A stretch of DNA of 64,000 bases. It comes from Gnetum montanum (Eukaryota; Streptophyta; Gnetopsida; Gnetales; Gnetaceae). The notes beneath the pieces were generated by a model, which worked only from the letters and a program-made list of their open reading frames with translations, was not told the origin of the DNA and ran no database searches. Made by a program: the position numbers and the translations under genes. Positions within the stretch are counted from its first letter, which is position 1. Each line of letters starts with the position of its first letter. The DNA is taken from positions 884,977 through 948,976 of the forward strand of contig MNCI01012628.1 of NCBI GenBank assembly GCA_015680685.1. Reading direction: 5' to 3'. Shown here in pieces: positions 1-11,058 of the stretch.

Positions 1-864
1 CATTAGTTGCAAGAACAATTCATCCAGGTCAACCAAGACATGAGCCGTTTAGCCAGGGATAATCGAACCCTCTCAATGGAGGAGGTATGCGCCATCTGCC
101 AAAAGAAAGCTATCGAAATAAGCACGTGGCAAAATGAGACTAAATGGCATGAAAAGCCAAAGGAGCACTTCCAGGACCAGGTGGAGATGTACAAACAAAT
201 CCTTAAGAAGGAGATTCATATGGCCAAGGCCCACATCAATGCTATCAGTGCTCAACACACTGACTGGTGGACCATATTGGACACATATGCCTTCATCCAC
301 CAGGCGAAAGTTAAGAACCAGGAACTGCAGATCCAAGATCTTACAGAATACATGGAGTTGGCAAACCTGTGGTATGCCAACCTTGCCATGTTAACAGCAG
401 GGCGCCCGAGGATAGAGCTTGAACAATGGGTAGCTACCACCTACAACAAATATGAAACAGAATTTGCAGAATGCAAGAAGATATTGCAAAAACTGGAGAT
501 TGCGAATTCTGAACTTGAGGTGGTGAAAGTAAGCTACCATGGACAAAAAGGTTTCACAACAGATTTGGCTCGATAGCTTGCGGATTTTCAAGAATATAAA
601 GACAAAGCCAAAGCCTACGAGGAGGAACAATGGGTGTTTGTAGCCTAGTATGTCAAAGCAAATCAAATGTTTCCACAAATACCCTATCCATGGGAAGTGT
701 TGACTCCATCAAACATTGGAACATTAGCATGGATAGTGCGAGACCCCCCAACCAAAGAGGAGAAACTCCAAGCCATACTTTAATGCCATCAGGCCCCAAG
801 ACTTGGAGCACAAGACAAGGGGAAAGCACCTATGGAGGAGCCACCGACACCAGGAACTACATGA
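1..864 (+). pseudogene. Accessory env-position coiled-coil ORF of element B (broken, 5' end off window)
   Basis: One frame runs from the window edge to a TGA at 862-864 and aligns along its whole length with the C-terminal half of the accessory ORF in element C, for example SRLARDNRTLSMEEV here and SRLARKNRTLSMEEV there. It is rich in E, K, Q, A and L and reads as a long coiled coil. No membrane segment is visible. The tail reads DKGKAPMEEP just before the stop in both copies. In-frame stops at 4-6, 574-576, about 646 and 781-783 break it. It lies between the expected pol position and the 3' LTR, where Athila-lineage elements carry their env-like ORF. Function unknown. Confidence 0.75.
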
Positions 865-1054
865 GTTCCACCAATTTTGTAGCTATAGGATTTCCTTTCA
901 CATTCTTTATGTTGTGTCTCAATTTTTTTTTATTCCACACTGTAGCATAAACCCATTCTCACCATTCAATAATCCCGTACCTATCCACTGTGTAATCAAT
1001 GGAGCTTGTTCTCACTATAACTCAACGATGAGTTTTCATTCAGTCGTGGGGGTA

Positions 1055-1360
1055 TGATGAGTTGCCATTTTAGTTAACCGTGATATGCTCATCGCACTTA
1101 GGCTAGCTTAGATTCTCTCTCACCCTCTCTCTCTTAGCTTAGTTAATATCATTTCCCATTATATTCAGGAGTAGTAGTAGCATAGGAACACATCATACAC
1201 CTCATTCTAGACTAAATCATACATGACAAAGTTAACACTAGTCCAGATGGGAAGATAGTGAACTACGACCTAAGGGTAACTGTCTAGATACCACAACTAG
1301 TTCATCTGCGAAATGCTCATATTCATATGGTTGAGTGTAGGGGTACCTCACCACTCATCA
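1055..1360 (+). repeat. 3' LTR of element B, internally deleted
   Basis: Starts TGATGAGTTGCC directly after the polypurine tract and ends ACCACTCATCA. It is 306 bp against 816-849 bp for the LTRs of element C. Aligned to C, the block from just after the first GATAT motif to the GCTCATCGCACTTAGG segment is missing, which removes the palindrome array and the TATA box. B's LTR is therefore probably promoterless. Confidence 0.85.
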
Positions 1361-1995
1361 ATGCATTAAGGAGTAACTGATTTCCTGTTGTTTCATTGTT
1401 TTTGATACTTGGATTTCAAATATAAGTCCATGGAGGATTGAGTTATTATTTTTCTCTAAAGGTTGTCATTATTACAAGTAATTTTAAGATTGATCTTATA
1501 AAATTAGTTTTCATGTCATTGTAAATCTCATTACATGTCTATTTTTAGAGGGTTAGATTAGTCTTTGATGTATCATATCATAGTGGTCAAAGTTTAGCAA
1601 AGACCTAATGTCATTTGTCCTTAAATCAAGCTTGTTTTAGATGTTTATTCTTCAAGTTGTCGGTCTTATCACTGGCCATTGATTCCAGCAATAAATTTGG
1701 ATATCATTATCCAACATATTGATTTTCATCAATTGTATAATAAAGATTGATATTAGCATTACTACTACCATGATAAAGTTCAATAATATTGTAGGAAATT
1801 TCAAAGAGTTTATCATGATCATCTTACCCCAACAACTAAGTTCAACAACCATAATCAATATATCAATTTTCACTCATTTCAAGAAACATCCAATAATAGC
1901 ATTAAATTTGCAAGCTATTTCTCACCATTGGGGCTAGATCTTGGGCATTTTGGTTTGTGATGTTTACTACATATTTTCTACTACTGTTATTTGAA
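1361..1995 (+). repeat. 5' LTR of copia element F (left part displaced by element B)
   Basis: Similar along its length to about 13646-14305, beginning with a shared TTAAGGAGT and ending with a shared GGCATTTTxGTTT segment and a pyrimidine-rich end. It is followed immediately by a tRNA-iMet primer site. Its left part should lie on the far side of element B, outside the window. Confidence 0.7.
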
Positions 1996-1997
1996 AA

Positions 1998-2009
1998 TGG
2001 TATTAAGGC
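1998..2009 (+). other. Primer binding site of element F (tRNA-iMet type)
   Basis: TGGTATTAAGGC lies directly after the 5' LTR and resembles the plant copia primer site TGGTATCAGAGC, complementary to the 3' end of initiator tRNA-Met. It fixes the plus orientation of F. Confidence 0.65.
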
Positions 2010-2199
2010 TTTGTTTTTCTCATAGCTACAAAAGAAATTCCTAGATGCTTATTAATCTTTAATGATAGTCAAGATTTTATTTATTAATCTCATCTCATGA
2101 AAATCCTTTTACAAATTTACGAACTGTGGTTAACTATTAAAAATGACCATCAAATTCCACCTAATTTTCAAATATGTCAAGAGAATAGAGGAATTATTA

Positions 2200-2640
2200 C
2201 ATTAAAGAAAAGAGGAAAAATGCATTTTCCTAAATGATAATAGTTGCAAGTGCAAATAAAGTAATTGGAAGCAAGGCCATTCTCAAAGAGACTTCCAAAG
2301 AGTGTTGGAAAGCATTCTAAAATGAATGGAAAAAAGTAATGCAAATAGGATGATCAAGGAACTAAGAGTTAGGCTTGAATTTGAGAACATAAAGGTGTTG
2401 AAGGATAAGTCACTTGAACACTTTTCTAAAAGACTCATAATATATCTAAAAAACATTAATAACTATAATTACAACTACTCCATGCAACAAAACATAAACA
2501 AAGTAATTTTCATGCTTATGGTGATTATAGATTTACTAATTTTCTTGAGACTACTATTTAAACCAAGGATCTCTTTACATACATCATTGAATAATTGACT
2601 ATAACTTTGAAGGCACTTCAAGAGCTAAAGAATAATTCAT
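2200..2640 (+). pseudogene. Copia gag remnant (element F)
   Basis: A 90-codon stretch (2326-2598), rich in K, N and I, contains MIKELRVRLEFENIKVLKDKS, reminiscent of the UBN2-type copia gag helix region. It sits where gag is expected, after the primer site. The frame is broken on both sides and a SINE lies immediately downstream. The assignment rests mainly on position and composition. Confidence 0.4.
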
Positions 2641-2656
2641 CATCTAGACAAGAGAA

Positions 2657-2832
2657 CTTATATAAAAAAGGATAATTACCTAAAGCCACAATGCTCATCT
2701 TACTATGCAGGGTTTCAAGAGGATTAGTAGATGAACAAAAAGCCTAACCTCTTTGAGTGGCTATACCTAGGCTGGAACCTAAATCTTTAACATAAGAAAT
2801 GAGCACCTTACCATCACTCCAAATCATGGTCC
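2657..2832 (-). mobile_element. tRNA-derived SINE, family 1, copy 1
   Basis: A 176-bp insert flanked by a perfect 13-bp direct repeat CTAGACAAGAGAA (2644-2656 and 2833-2845). On the minus strand it carries an A-box-like TGGTAAGGTGC and a B-box-like GGTTCCAGCC, the internal pol III promoter of tRNA-derived SINEs. It is similar over its length to 47025-47199. It lies inside copia element F. Confidence 0.8.
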
Positions 2833-3289
2833 CTAGACAAGAGAATTCCTATGTTGTTCAAAACCCTCAACCATAAAGAGAAAGGAATAGTGCAAGAAGA
2901 GGAAGAATAAGACCAAACTTCCAAAGATGAGACATATCATTTCATGATTAGATAAATTCATTTCAAGATTATATGGCACAAAATTATAGACGTGGATTTC
3001 AAAGAGATAAAGGCAATTCAAGAAAAAGTGGCTTCTTTAGAGGAGGATGATCAAATTTTTAAGGATTCTAGCTTAGAGATATTCATGATACACCATCCTC
3101 ATCAATTTTATGATGTAAATTTTACAACAAGAAGGGTCATTATGAAGATAGATGTTGCTAAAAAAAATGACTCTTCAAGATATTAAAATTCAAGATAACT
3201 CCAAGCCCAATCAAAGTGGTGATCAATGAGGCTAAGATTAAGGTAAGGGAAAGTAAGTTAATGATGGAAAGGATAATTCTAACTTTGCT

Positions 3290-4778
3290 ACGTTTTAAAT
3301 ATATCTAAAGAAATTAATTCTACTACATATATTATAGATAGTGCATGTAGCAATCATATGACACCTAATAGAAATTTTTTTGTTGAATATAAGAAGGATT
3401 TCAATTTAGGCTCAATAATGGTTGGTGATGGAGCTTTTGTAAAAGTTCAAGGCATTGGTGAGTCTATAATTAAAATTTTTTATGAATTTTTGTAAATGTT
3501 ATTGATGTTTTTTATGTTTCCTAACTGTCAAATTTATTATTATCAGTTGGCCAAATACAAAGGAGAGGAAACAAGGTTGTGTTTGAAAATAATATTTACA
3601 CAATTTTAGAATCTAGGAGATTAACTACCAAAATTCCAATGCTTTAAAATTAGATTTATTATTTTGGTATCATGAAATCAAATGAAGATGTAAAGAACTT
3701 AGCCAAGCATGATTTGGCAAGACTTTCACATTGGAGGCTTGGTCATGCCTTCTATCAAAACCTAAGAAAATTTTTTAATAATCAAGTAGCTATTGGCATC
3801 AAATTTAGTTAGACACATTAAGAAGAAAATAAAACTTTCATGAAGGGTAAGAAAAACTTTATTTCACACTTATAAAGCATTAAAAGAAGAAGCAAACCTT
3901 TGGAGCTTTTACATATAGTTGTTATGGGTCCAATGCCCACTATTCCACATGATGGAGGGAATTATTTCCTTGTCATTGTGGATGATTTCTCCAAGTAGGC
4001 ATGCTCTTACATTCTTCATTCTAAGAATGAAGTCTTTAGTATTTTTTAAAATGTCAAGAAGCTCATTGAGAGTAGAATTGGTCTAAAAATTAAAGCTACT
4101 AGAAGTGATAAAGGTGGTAAGTTTGTGAATGCTCATTTTGATGAATTTTGTCTTGCTCATGTAATCTCCAAAAAAAAACACTTATGGTTATGATCCATAA
4201 AGTAATGGTGTGGTTGAAAGAAAAAATAATGTTATTCAATAAATGGCTATATGTCTTTTGAAGCATGCCATTCTTCTAAAAACATATTGAAATAAAGCTA
4301 CTCACATGACCACTTATCTTTTGAATAGGTTGATTACTTATTCAAATGCTACTAAAACACCCTATGATTTTTTGTATGAAAAAGTATCCAATTTGTCTCA
4401 TTTGAAAGTCTTTGGTTATTGTATTGTGTCAAAATTCCCAATGCATTGTTATCTAAGTCTAATGATAGGGGTAGAAAATGTATTTACTTTGGATATGATT
4501 TCAAGTCTAATGGCTATAAATTTTTTAATCTAATTGGGAAGGAATAGTATGTATCTAGGAGTGTCATGTTCGAGAAAAATAAATTTGACATTGACTCATT
4601 CTTTGATAGATAAATTGAAGAAAAATCAAAGAAATATTATGAACCAAGATCTTGGATGGCAAGAGATCATCTACCTAGCTTGATTCTTGATTTTAATTTC
4701 AAAAGAAGATTTAAATGCATCAAACAAAATTTGCTAAAAGTATCATTGAGAAGTATGATTTGAAAGAAACAAGGGTTG
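3290..4778 (+). pseudogene. Copia protease/integrase region of element F, 5' part of broken pol
   Basis: Translated fragments follow copia order. A protease/GAG-pre-integrase signature IIDSACSNHMTPN lies near 3330. An integrase core near 3900-4250 has LVIVDDFSK and SDKGGKF, with a degraded ERKNN region. An integrase C-terminal segment ending HLKVFGYC is at 4306-4440, followed by the IYFGYDFKSNGYK segment. Numerous stops and frameshifts separate these pieces. The region ends at the element A insertion. Just before it, the frame reads FAKSIIEKYDLKETRV, which normally follows the RT core, so the RT core has been deleted. Confidence 0.7.
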
Positions 4779-5654
4779 TGATGAGTGGCGAGGTACCCCT
4801 ACACTCAACCATACGAAACGAGCGTAGCACATGCGATCCGGTCGAACCCCGCAGACTAAATGCCTAAATGCTGCAAGGAACACTTGGGGTTAATTAATCG
4901 TTGTCTTCCCAAACTTACTTGTTGTTGTCACGGTGTATGGTTAAGTAAGTCCGAGGTATATGATTTTTCCACTTGTGTCCTAGCGTCAGCATCTTTTCCC
5001 ACTTGCCGTACACACCCTGAACTATGCAACTGTGGCTACCAAACGCTAATCGTTACTGGGATTACCACACGTAACGCACGTGCTCGAAGCGGTCATACCA
5101 AGGCACCTAACTAACCTAAGTGTGACAAGCAACCGATTCCTTAACTAGCTGTACACATCTGTAGATGCTTGTAATCAAGTCATACTTGTCCCATGTTCTA
5201 GGAGGTAAGGGTGAGAGAATCTAATCGCGATGAGTAGCCGATTCCTTGGCTAGCCGTACACATTCGTCAATGCTCGTAACCAAGTCGTACTCATGCCGCG
5301 TTACTAGGAAAGCAATAAATAACATTAAATAAACATATCCATGTACTACAAGGTTTATCCACAAAGCTCATCTTTATTGCCATACATAACTTGCATTCAT
5401 GTACAAAGCTGCTCGAATAAAGAACCGTTCACTTGGAGGACTCCTACTGCAGGCACATGGAAAATATTCTATCTCTGGGGTGATCAATCTGCCAGAGCTT
5501 CGCTACTTCTAGCCTAGGATGGGAAATGAGGGGAGTGCTACCTCTTATTTATAGACTTGGTGCGGACAGCGATATCGTGTACGCGATATCGCAGGGGACG
5601 ACGAAATATCAAGGGGGATGCGATATCACGACTTGTGCATATCGCATCTCATCA
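4779..5654 (-). repeat. 3' LTR of element A
   Basis: 876 bp, from TGATGAGTGGCGAGG to CGCATCTCATCA on the plus strand. It differs from the right LTR mainly by loss of about 80 bp after GTCCGAGGTATATGATTTTT. The U3 palindrome cluster lies at about 5566-5647 and a TATA-like TTATTTATA (reverse complement TATAAATAA) near 5546. Confidence 0.92.
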
Positions 5655-5668
5655 TACCCCCATGACTG
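5655..5668 (-). other. Polypurine tract of element A
   Basis: TACCCCCATGACTG on the plus strand, i.e. CAGTCATGGGGGTA on the element strand, directly abutting the 3' LTR. This is the plus-strand primer. Near-identical tracts precede the 3' LTRs of B, C, E and H. Confidence 0.85.
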
Positions 5669-7594
5669 AATGAAAACTCATCCTTGAGTTCCCTACAATA
5701 ATATCAAGTAGGTATGGGATTATTGAGGGGAATGGAACTAATGGGGTGACATGTGAACAGATCATTATTACAAGACTTGACAAGACTAGTGTTCATGACA
5801 ACAAGGGTGAACACCTTATTACATTGACATCAGGCCATATTGGGCAGCTAAGAGAAAATAGGAGAGAGAAGAGAAGAGAAGAGAAGAAGAGTCTTGCTGC
5901 TACCAACGCCTAGATTGTGCCTTCCATTGTCCATCCGTAAGCGCATCATCAATTCTACTCCTTGCATAGCTGCTTCAGCGTTGCTCCATTCCAAGTGTTT
6001 GCTCCAAATCCAATCCGTTGTTGTATGATTACCATCTGCACACACAACACAATCATATATTAGCAAGGGTAATTGAATCATCATGTAATTGATACCTTGC
6101 TTCGGTGTAAACTCATTGGCTAGGTTGTGGTATGGCTGATATGAACCTGGGAAGATATAGATAATGACTACCGAAGGTGTAGGGGTTAGGAAGAGAAACG
6201 AAAAAATTCGGGGCTTAGGAGAAAAATCAAAAAATCAGGCCCCGTACCCCCATGACTAATCGCGAACCTCCAGTAGCGTTAGAATGGAGAAAGAAAAAGA
6301 GTAAGAAAGAGAGATAAAAAGGGACAACGATGACATCGATGAAATGGATGTCAAGATGGAAATGAACAAAATAATAATTAATTGCAAAAATGTTAAGGGA
6401 AAGAATTTAACTGGTGCACCAAATAGGAATGTCAGTGGGTCCTCCCCAAAGCAGGCTCATGCCGTTAATGCCCTGACAAACCCACATTCAAAGAGTCCGT
6501 AGGCTCTGGGAATGTCATTGGAACAAGAGTTAAAGTCTTAACCGCAAGAATTTACTGAAAAGAAAACAATGTATCAACCAAAATATATACACTAATGATA
6601 CAACCGGCAATGAGGTAAACAATGGAGAGAAGGATGGAAAGAAGAGGATGGAATGGAATCCCAAGGACAAGGTGGTGTATAGTCCCTTGTGTATTTTATG
6701 GTTAATGTGACTTGGCAAATCTCATTCCAACTCCAGGCTCAAACCAACCACTTCCAGTGACTAAGCATCAATGCATTTGGTTAAACCATCCACATGGATA
6801 ACAAGGATGCATCTTCAAAGAGCCACTACCATTCCGACGAAACAAAGAAGAGAATGGGAAGCAAGAAGGGCCTTAGTTAGAGTGAACACTTTCGTTCCAT
6901 AACCAGTGCTTGCAGCCCAAATTTTATTTCATCTAAGGGGTGTGCTTTGAATCCTCACTTTGGTTTTTTTTTCGTGTTTTGTGTTTTTATGCGTGGGGAC
7001 CACACCATGCAAAGACTTCTTATTTCTATTATCTCAGCTTTCGATAACTGGGTAACATCAGAACGGTAAGAAAACTCAAGAAGAAAACATCCAAGCACCC
7101 AAGAGAATGACCAACACAAAAGCATCAACTTCCCTTGAAGTCACACCCTTTGCAATCCTTGAGTCCTTCCTTAGTTTGAGAAATACCCCATCACCGGTTC
7201 GTTGAAGTTCTTATTAGAAGGGAACTGTACATTTCCAAGCCAAGAGAAACCATAGACTTTGATGGATGGATGGATGAAGTGAACTCATTGCCTGCCATAT
7301 CAAAAGAAGCATATCTTAGTATCAACATTGTAACTTAAAGGTAAAAACCAAACATTAGCAATCAATATGAAAATAATTCATACCATCGGTCTAAACACTT
7401 ATTGGGTGACGAACTTACAGGGTGGATACATACACACACTCACACAGAAAAAATAGAAAACTATAACGATGTTGTAAAACAAAATTAATGAAAAGTTAAA
7501 GAAATTTGTAAAACAAAAACGTGTAAAACAAAAATGTGTAAAACAAAAAACTGAAAAAGAACTGAGGGCCCCATATAATTAGCATAAGTGGCCA
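5669..7594 (-). other. Long noncoding 3' region of element A with one extra internal polypurine tract
   Basis: About 1.9 kb between the protease frame and the polypurine tract with no long ORF. It is colinear with 36718-38643 of element E. A second tract (plus strand TACCCCCATGACTA) lies at 6245-6258 and a third (TCTCCCCCATGACTG) at 7595-7609, both at the same relative places as in E. A 62-codon ORF (6530-6718) is described separately. Otherwise I see AT-rich sequence only. Confidence 0.7.
6530..6718 (-). CDS. Short conserved ORF with a hydrophobic segment (62 aa), element A copy
   Basis: A 62-residue frame begins MPSHINHKIHKG and continues with a strongly hydrophobic stretch (SLVYIFWLIHCFLF) that could span a membrane. 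Element E carries the colinear ORF at 37603-37791 with the same start, stop and length and only about four residue differences, while larger genes of both elements have stops or are deleted. It lies in the env position but is far too short for an env protein. It may be chance conservation of a short frame in two closely related copies. Function unknown. Confidence 0.3.
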   Translation of the reverse strand: MPSHINHKIHKGLYTTLSLGFHSILFFPSFSPLFTSLPVVSLVYIFWLIHCFLFSKFLRLRL

Positions 7595-8350
7595 TCTCCC
7601 CCATGACTGAGTTGTAAGGGAGAGATCCGAAATAGTGAGGGTCTATTTGAATTTCTAAGAAGTGCCCAACTTCTCCCAATTGATGATCTTAAGTTGAGGG
7701 GTAGAAGTTGGCGACGCTCATGTTCCAATGTGTCTATGCCACAGTTGTTGGCATGAGTTTCCTCAGTTCGTTCCATGTATATTTTTCTACTCCTACGAGT
7801 AGCTGTCAACCATAAGGTGTCTACTACTTCTTGTGTGGTTGCTATATACAGGCAACTTTGTTGCAGAGTTTCTTGGGCACACCTATTACATGGAGACATT
7901 TCCTCCATGTCATCACCCGATGAATCACTGTATGTGATACATGGAACTATCCTCTTCTTGATCTTTCCACATATGTTTATCTTAGAGATTTCCAAGGAAA
8001 GATCGCAGATCCTAAGGCATGCGTCTACTGTGCTTAGCCATGCCCTTCCCATTATAATTGGGAAGTCCCCTTCGTTGTTGTTAACTTCGATCACCAGAAA
8101 GTCAGCTGGGTAGGACCAACCACATACAGAGGTAATAACATCCTCCACCAATCCTAAGGGAATGGTGATGGACTGGTCTACCAACTCTAGTTGTATGTTA
8201 CTCTTCTTAAGTTGGGGCAAGTCCCAGGCTTGATACATCTTTTGTGAAATTAGGTTGACTCCGAAACCTGAGTCAAGAAGAGCTCGATGTGGTGCATTTC
8301 TAGCGATCTACAAATAAATAAAGGGACTCTCAGGGTTAGTTAGTTTCCTA
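7579..8350 (-). pseudogene. Retropepsin-like aspartic protease of element A
   Basis: The minus-strand frame contains LLDSGFGVNLIS (catalytic DSG; near 8265), followed by a typical flap and C-terminal part: a hydrophobic EVNNNEGDFPIIMGRAWL segment with the IIMGR motif of plant Ty3 proteases, and LEISKI. The upstream linker frame has a stop near 8311. From about residue 190 the frame switches into sequence homologous to the region after integrase in element E (SLFRISPLQLSHGGDG), which marks the pol deletion junction. Neighbouring gag is in the same orientation. Confidence 0.75.
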
Positions 8351-8607
8351 GGAAGGTGGCCTACCTTGATCCAGTCAGTTACAGTATGTGTTAACATAAC
8401 CGTATACGTTACGCTCTGTTGGACTGAAGGGTTCTCCGAAGCGTTAGTGGTTAGAGGCTTATACATGTACCCAACCGCTTGTTGTTGCGAGAGTTTGTCT
8501 GGGCTCCTAGTTCTGAAGAAGGGTCTCTTCTTTGTACAGTTCTCAGAACTAGCACCCGGTTGGATATTTACATGCTGAATATTTACAGCTCTCGCGGCGA
8601 GACGTTG

Positions 8608-9051
8608 CTACGGTTGGGTAGGTAATTTCCCTTGCATTGTTGGAATAGGTTGTATGGGAACTACAAGTGGAAGATGTGCAGGTGGAGTTAGAGGATGGAC
8701 TGAATGTGAGATATCTCCCAGGGGAGAAGGAGTCCTCCTGAAGTACTCCCGAACTTGGTAGTGACGGTGAGGAGTAGTGTGACCCATAGAGTCACGTGGA
8801 GAAACTGGCTGCTGCACATAATAACCGTAAGGATCAGGCTGCCGGTAAGGGTATTGATGTGTTGGCAGTGGCATCCCCCATGACTATGGGTATTGCCACT
8901 ACTGGTGTTGTCCAATGGGCTCTGGAGGCGTTCCACTTGGATAATATGTTAAGGGTTGGTAGAACGGCCTTGGGTTACCTTGTGGGTAAGGTAACCTTCG
9001 GGGTTTTTGCCATTGATTAAGTCTTGGATTTAACGCATACACCCCAAACTC
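8608..9051 (-). pseudogene. Proline/tyrosine-rich gag-protease linker of element A
   Basis: Low-complexity frame rich in P, Y, Q and H (for example PYRQPDPYGYYVQQPVSP), between the gag zinc knuckle and the protease. The same linker occurs at 32400-32825 in E and 21540-21778 in C. A stop replaces a glutamine codon directly after the zinc knuckle (ISHL then stop at 9052), separating it from gag. Confidence 0.55.
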
Positions 9052-10041
9052 CTACAGATGTGAGATAATTGGGCAACATCCCTTGGGACGGTCATAGTAG
9101 CAGACCTCACATCCACTATCATCATCTGAATCAGAATTTACAGCCTCATTGGAGATATGAATTTTCCCCTTACCCTTGTTATGTGCAAGGCTTAAGTTTC
9201 TCCGCTTGATTTTGCCTTTGTCACTACTTTGTTCTACCTTAGCCTCCTCTACGATTTTTAAGACTGTTTCTATTGTTGAGTCTAAGGAATCCCACATTTG
9301 GTCTACCTTAGTCGATACCTCGGTTGTTAACTTTTGGATCGGTAAGGTTTTCCAATTCACGAACTCTTCGAGTGGTGACTCATCCTCCTCATCACAGAAT
9401 TTCAGTCCCTTCTTGCGAAGGGAGGGTTCGCGGTTGTATTCTTCCGCACTTTCCCTCTTACGTAGCTCACCCTCTTCTTGCGCTACTTGTTCCAACAAAC
9501 TTTCAACTTCATGGGCTCTAAGTTGGGAAAGTCTCCCTTGGGCATAAGTCCCAAGAGTTCTTCTCGTTTCATTCCTTAGCCCATCCACGATGTGGCGAAG
9601 TTGATCCCGCTTAGCGTACCCATGGCCCGGGCAACGGTGTAGTAGTGTATAGTAACAGGCCATCGTAGCATCCAAGGGTTCATAAGCACCTTGTTTCCAG
9701 CCTTGGATCTGCTTACGCAAATTGGACACTCTGGAGTACATTTGATATTTATTATTGAATAGTTCAAGCATCGTACTCCACCTCCTGATGGTTTCCGGTT
9801 CTAAGGACTGGTACCAGCTCTCTGCTTCTTTGGTGAGTTTCCTTGGGAACAACTTAAGCTTCTGCCACTCATTATCTATATTTTGCAAGGCACAGGCATC
9901 GTGGAATGCCTGTAAATGATGTTGAGGATCAGCGTTGTATCCCCCTTCAAAACGTGGGATATTATTTATGTCCAGACGCTTGATCCTGCTATCTTTTAAG
10001 TGCCTTATGGGGATCCTAATTTCTTCTGTGATGTCTAGCAT
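9052..10041 (-). CDS. Gag polyprotein, main domain (element A)
   Basis: An uninterrupted 329-codon frame. It carries the plant retrotransposon gag core (residues about 25-190: PRFEGGYNADPQHHLQAF, the helix with LKLFPRKLTKEAESWYQSL, then RRWSTMLELFNNKYQ), a charged EQVAQEEGELRKRES helix, and a C-terminal zinc-knuckle remnant CEVCYYDRPKGCCP. The knuckle histidine present in C and E (CNICLYDHPKGQC; CGVCYYEHPKGCC) is arginine here, so zinc binding is probably impaired. Gag would form the cytoplasmic virus-like particle. The frame starts MLDITEEIRI. An upstream gag N-terminal frame (10315-10737) is separated by frameshifts and stops in a serine/arginine-rich stretch. Confidence 0.8.
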   Translation of the reverse strand: MLDITEEIRIPIRHLKDSRIKRLDINNIPRFEGGYNADPQHHLQAFHDACALQNIDNEWQKLKLFPRKLTKEAESWYQSLEPETIRRWSTMLELFNNKYQMYSRVSNLRKQIQGWKQGAYEPLDATMACYYTLLHRCPGHGYAKRDQLRHIVDGLRNETRRTLGTYAQGRLSQLRAHEVESLLEQVAQEEGELRKRESAEEYNREPSLRKKGLKFCDEEDESPLEEFVNWKTLPIQKLTTEVSTKVDQMWDSLDSTIETVLKIVEEAKVEQSSDKGKIKRRNLSLAHNKGKGKIHISNEAVNSDSDDDSGCEVCYYDRPKGCCPIISHL

Positions 10042-10737
10042 GCTTCAGGTTGCAAGTAGGGGTTCGTCATGATCATCCCTGTCATGATGTTTATGATGTC
10101 TTCGTGGTGGTTCCCTACTCTCCCTACGTCCTTGCCCTTGTCCTAACTCCCGACCTTTCTGTCGAGGTCTTTCATCTTCCTTACTTTTACCTTCTTCATT
10201 GTGCTCACGATGGTTGTGCCCAGATGTGGAAGGAGAGTGTGAATGGTGAGATGAAGGAGAAGAGGAAGGGGATCCATCACCATGGTGATGTTTCTTACCT
10301 TCCCTTTGGCTGCTTCAGCCCCAATCATTGTAACGATCTAAGTGTCCGTCCTTAGTGTGAGTGGTTGTTCCTGCGGTGAACAGTTGGTGTTCACGGGGAT
10401 CAGAGCCCATAGCATGTACAGTTGATCGAAGGCCCTGATGCCTAACCTCTTCACCATTGTGAGAAGGAGGAACATCATTTTCTAAGAAACCCATTGTGAG
10501 GGGTTCCTCGTCTCCTATTTCACTAAGGACATGGGGGACCTTGCCCTTCAACAATGAGTGTTGGCTCTCCTGCCTTAAGTCCCGAATACGTTGGGCAGTT
10601 GTGGGATGATAATCCCTTGTGTCAAAGTCATCCATAACATATTCTGCAAATAGTTCTTGCATGCCAATCTGTGCTAGGGCACGGAAAAGCATGTTAGGGA
10701 CTGATCGATCTAGGGGTAATACAATGTTACCTTGCAA
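10042..10737 (-). pseudogene. Gag N-terminal region of element A (broken)
   Basis: A 140-codon frame (10315-10737, MQGNIVLPLDRSVPNML...) precedes the gag core in the same orientation and is joined to it by a stop- and frameshift-ridden stretch rich in S, P and R codons. It has no recognisable domain. Its place between the primer site and the gag core suggests the N-terminal part of gag or a leader ORF. Confidence 0.45.
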
Positions 10738-11038
10738 ATCTCTCCACCACAGTTATTCGTCTTGATGGAGAATAAAAGTAAAATTAGGCACATACTCATC
10801 AGGATGAGTATATGTCACCTTAGATTGCTAAGGACTTGGCTGGTTCAGGTTATGTGTATGTCGCTAACTGTCTTCCGTGTTATCCTTAGGTGAGTTAACC
10901 TTATGAAAAGAAGTCATTTTATTGGCGTGCTATTCACCATTATATATGTTCTTATTTAACTAATTAACCCAAAGGTTCGTTAAGGCTCACAACGATGTGA
11001 AAGATTTCCTAATGTTCTAATTGGCGTACAAACACTTA

Positions 11039-11058
11039 GTCCCCAGCAACGGTGCCAA
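11039..11058 (-). other. Primer binding site of element A (tRNA-Asp type)
   Basis: Reverse complement TTGGCACCGTTGCTGGGGAC abuts the 5' LTR. It resembles the TGGCGCCGTTGCCGGGGA site used by Athila/Tat-lineage plant Ty3 elements, complementary to the 3' end of tRNA-Asp. Element C has TTGGCACCATTGCCGGGGAC at the equivalent place. Confidence 0.85.

Larger units (their letters stand above)
1..1360 (+). mobile_element. Athila-like Ty3/gypsy element B, 3' end
   Basis: This is the right end of an LTR retrotransposon that enters from the left of the window. It consists of the end of an accessory coiled-coil ORF (1-864), a short untranslated stretch, a polypurine tract (GTCGTGGGGGTA, ending at 1054) and a 3' LTR (1055-1360). 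The arrangement is colinear with the 3' end of element C (26900-29072). To its right the sequence resumes as copia LTR (ATGCATTAAGGAGT), which matches 13646 onward (ATGTATTAAGGAGT). B is therefore inserted into the 5' LTR of element F. The left target duplication lies outside the window. Confidence 0.85.

Noticed and set aside
9176-9547. Plus-strand ORFs over element A gag
   Set aside because: Antisense shadows of the intact gag frame on the minus strand.
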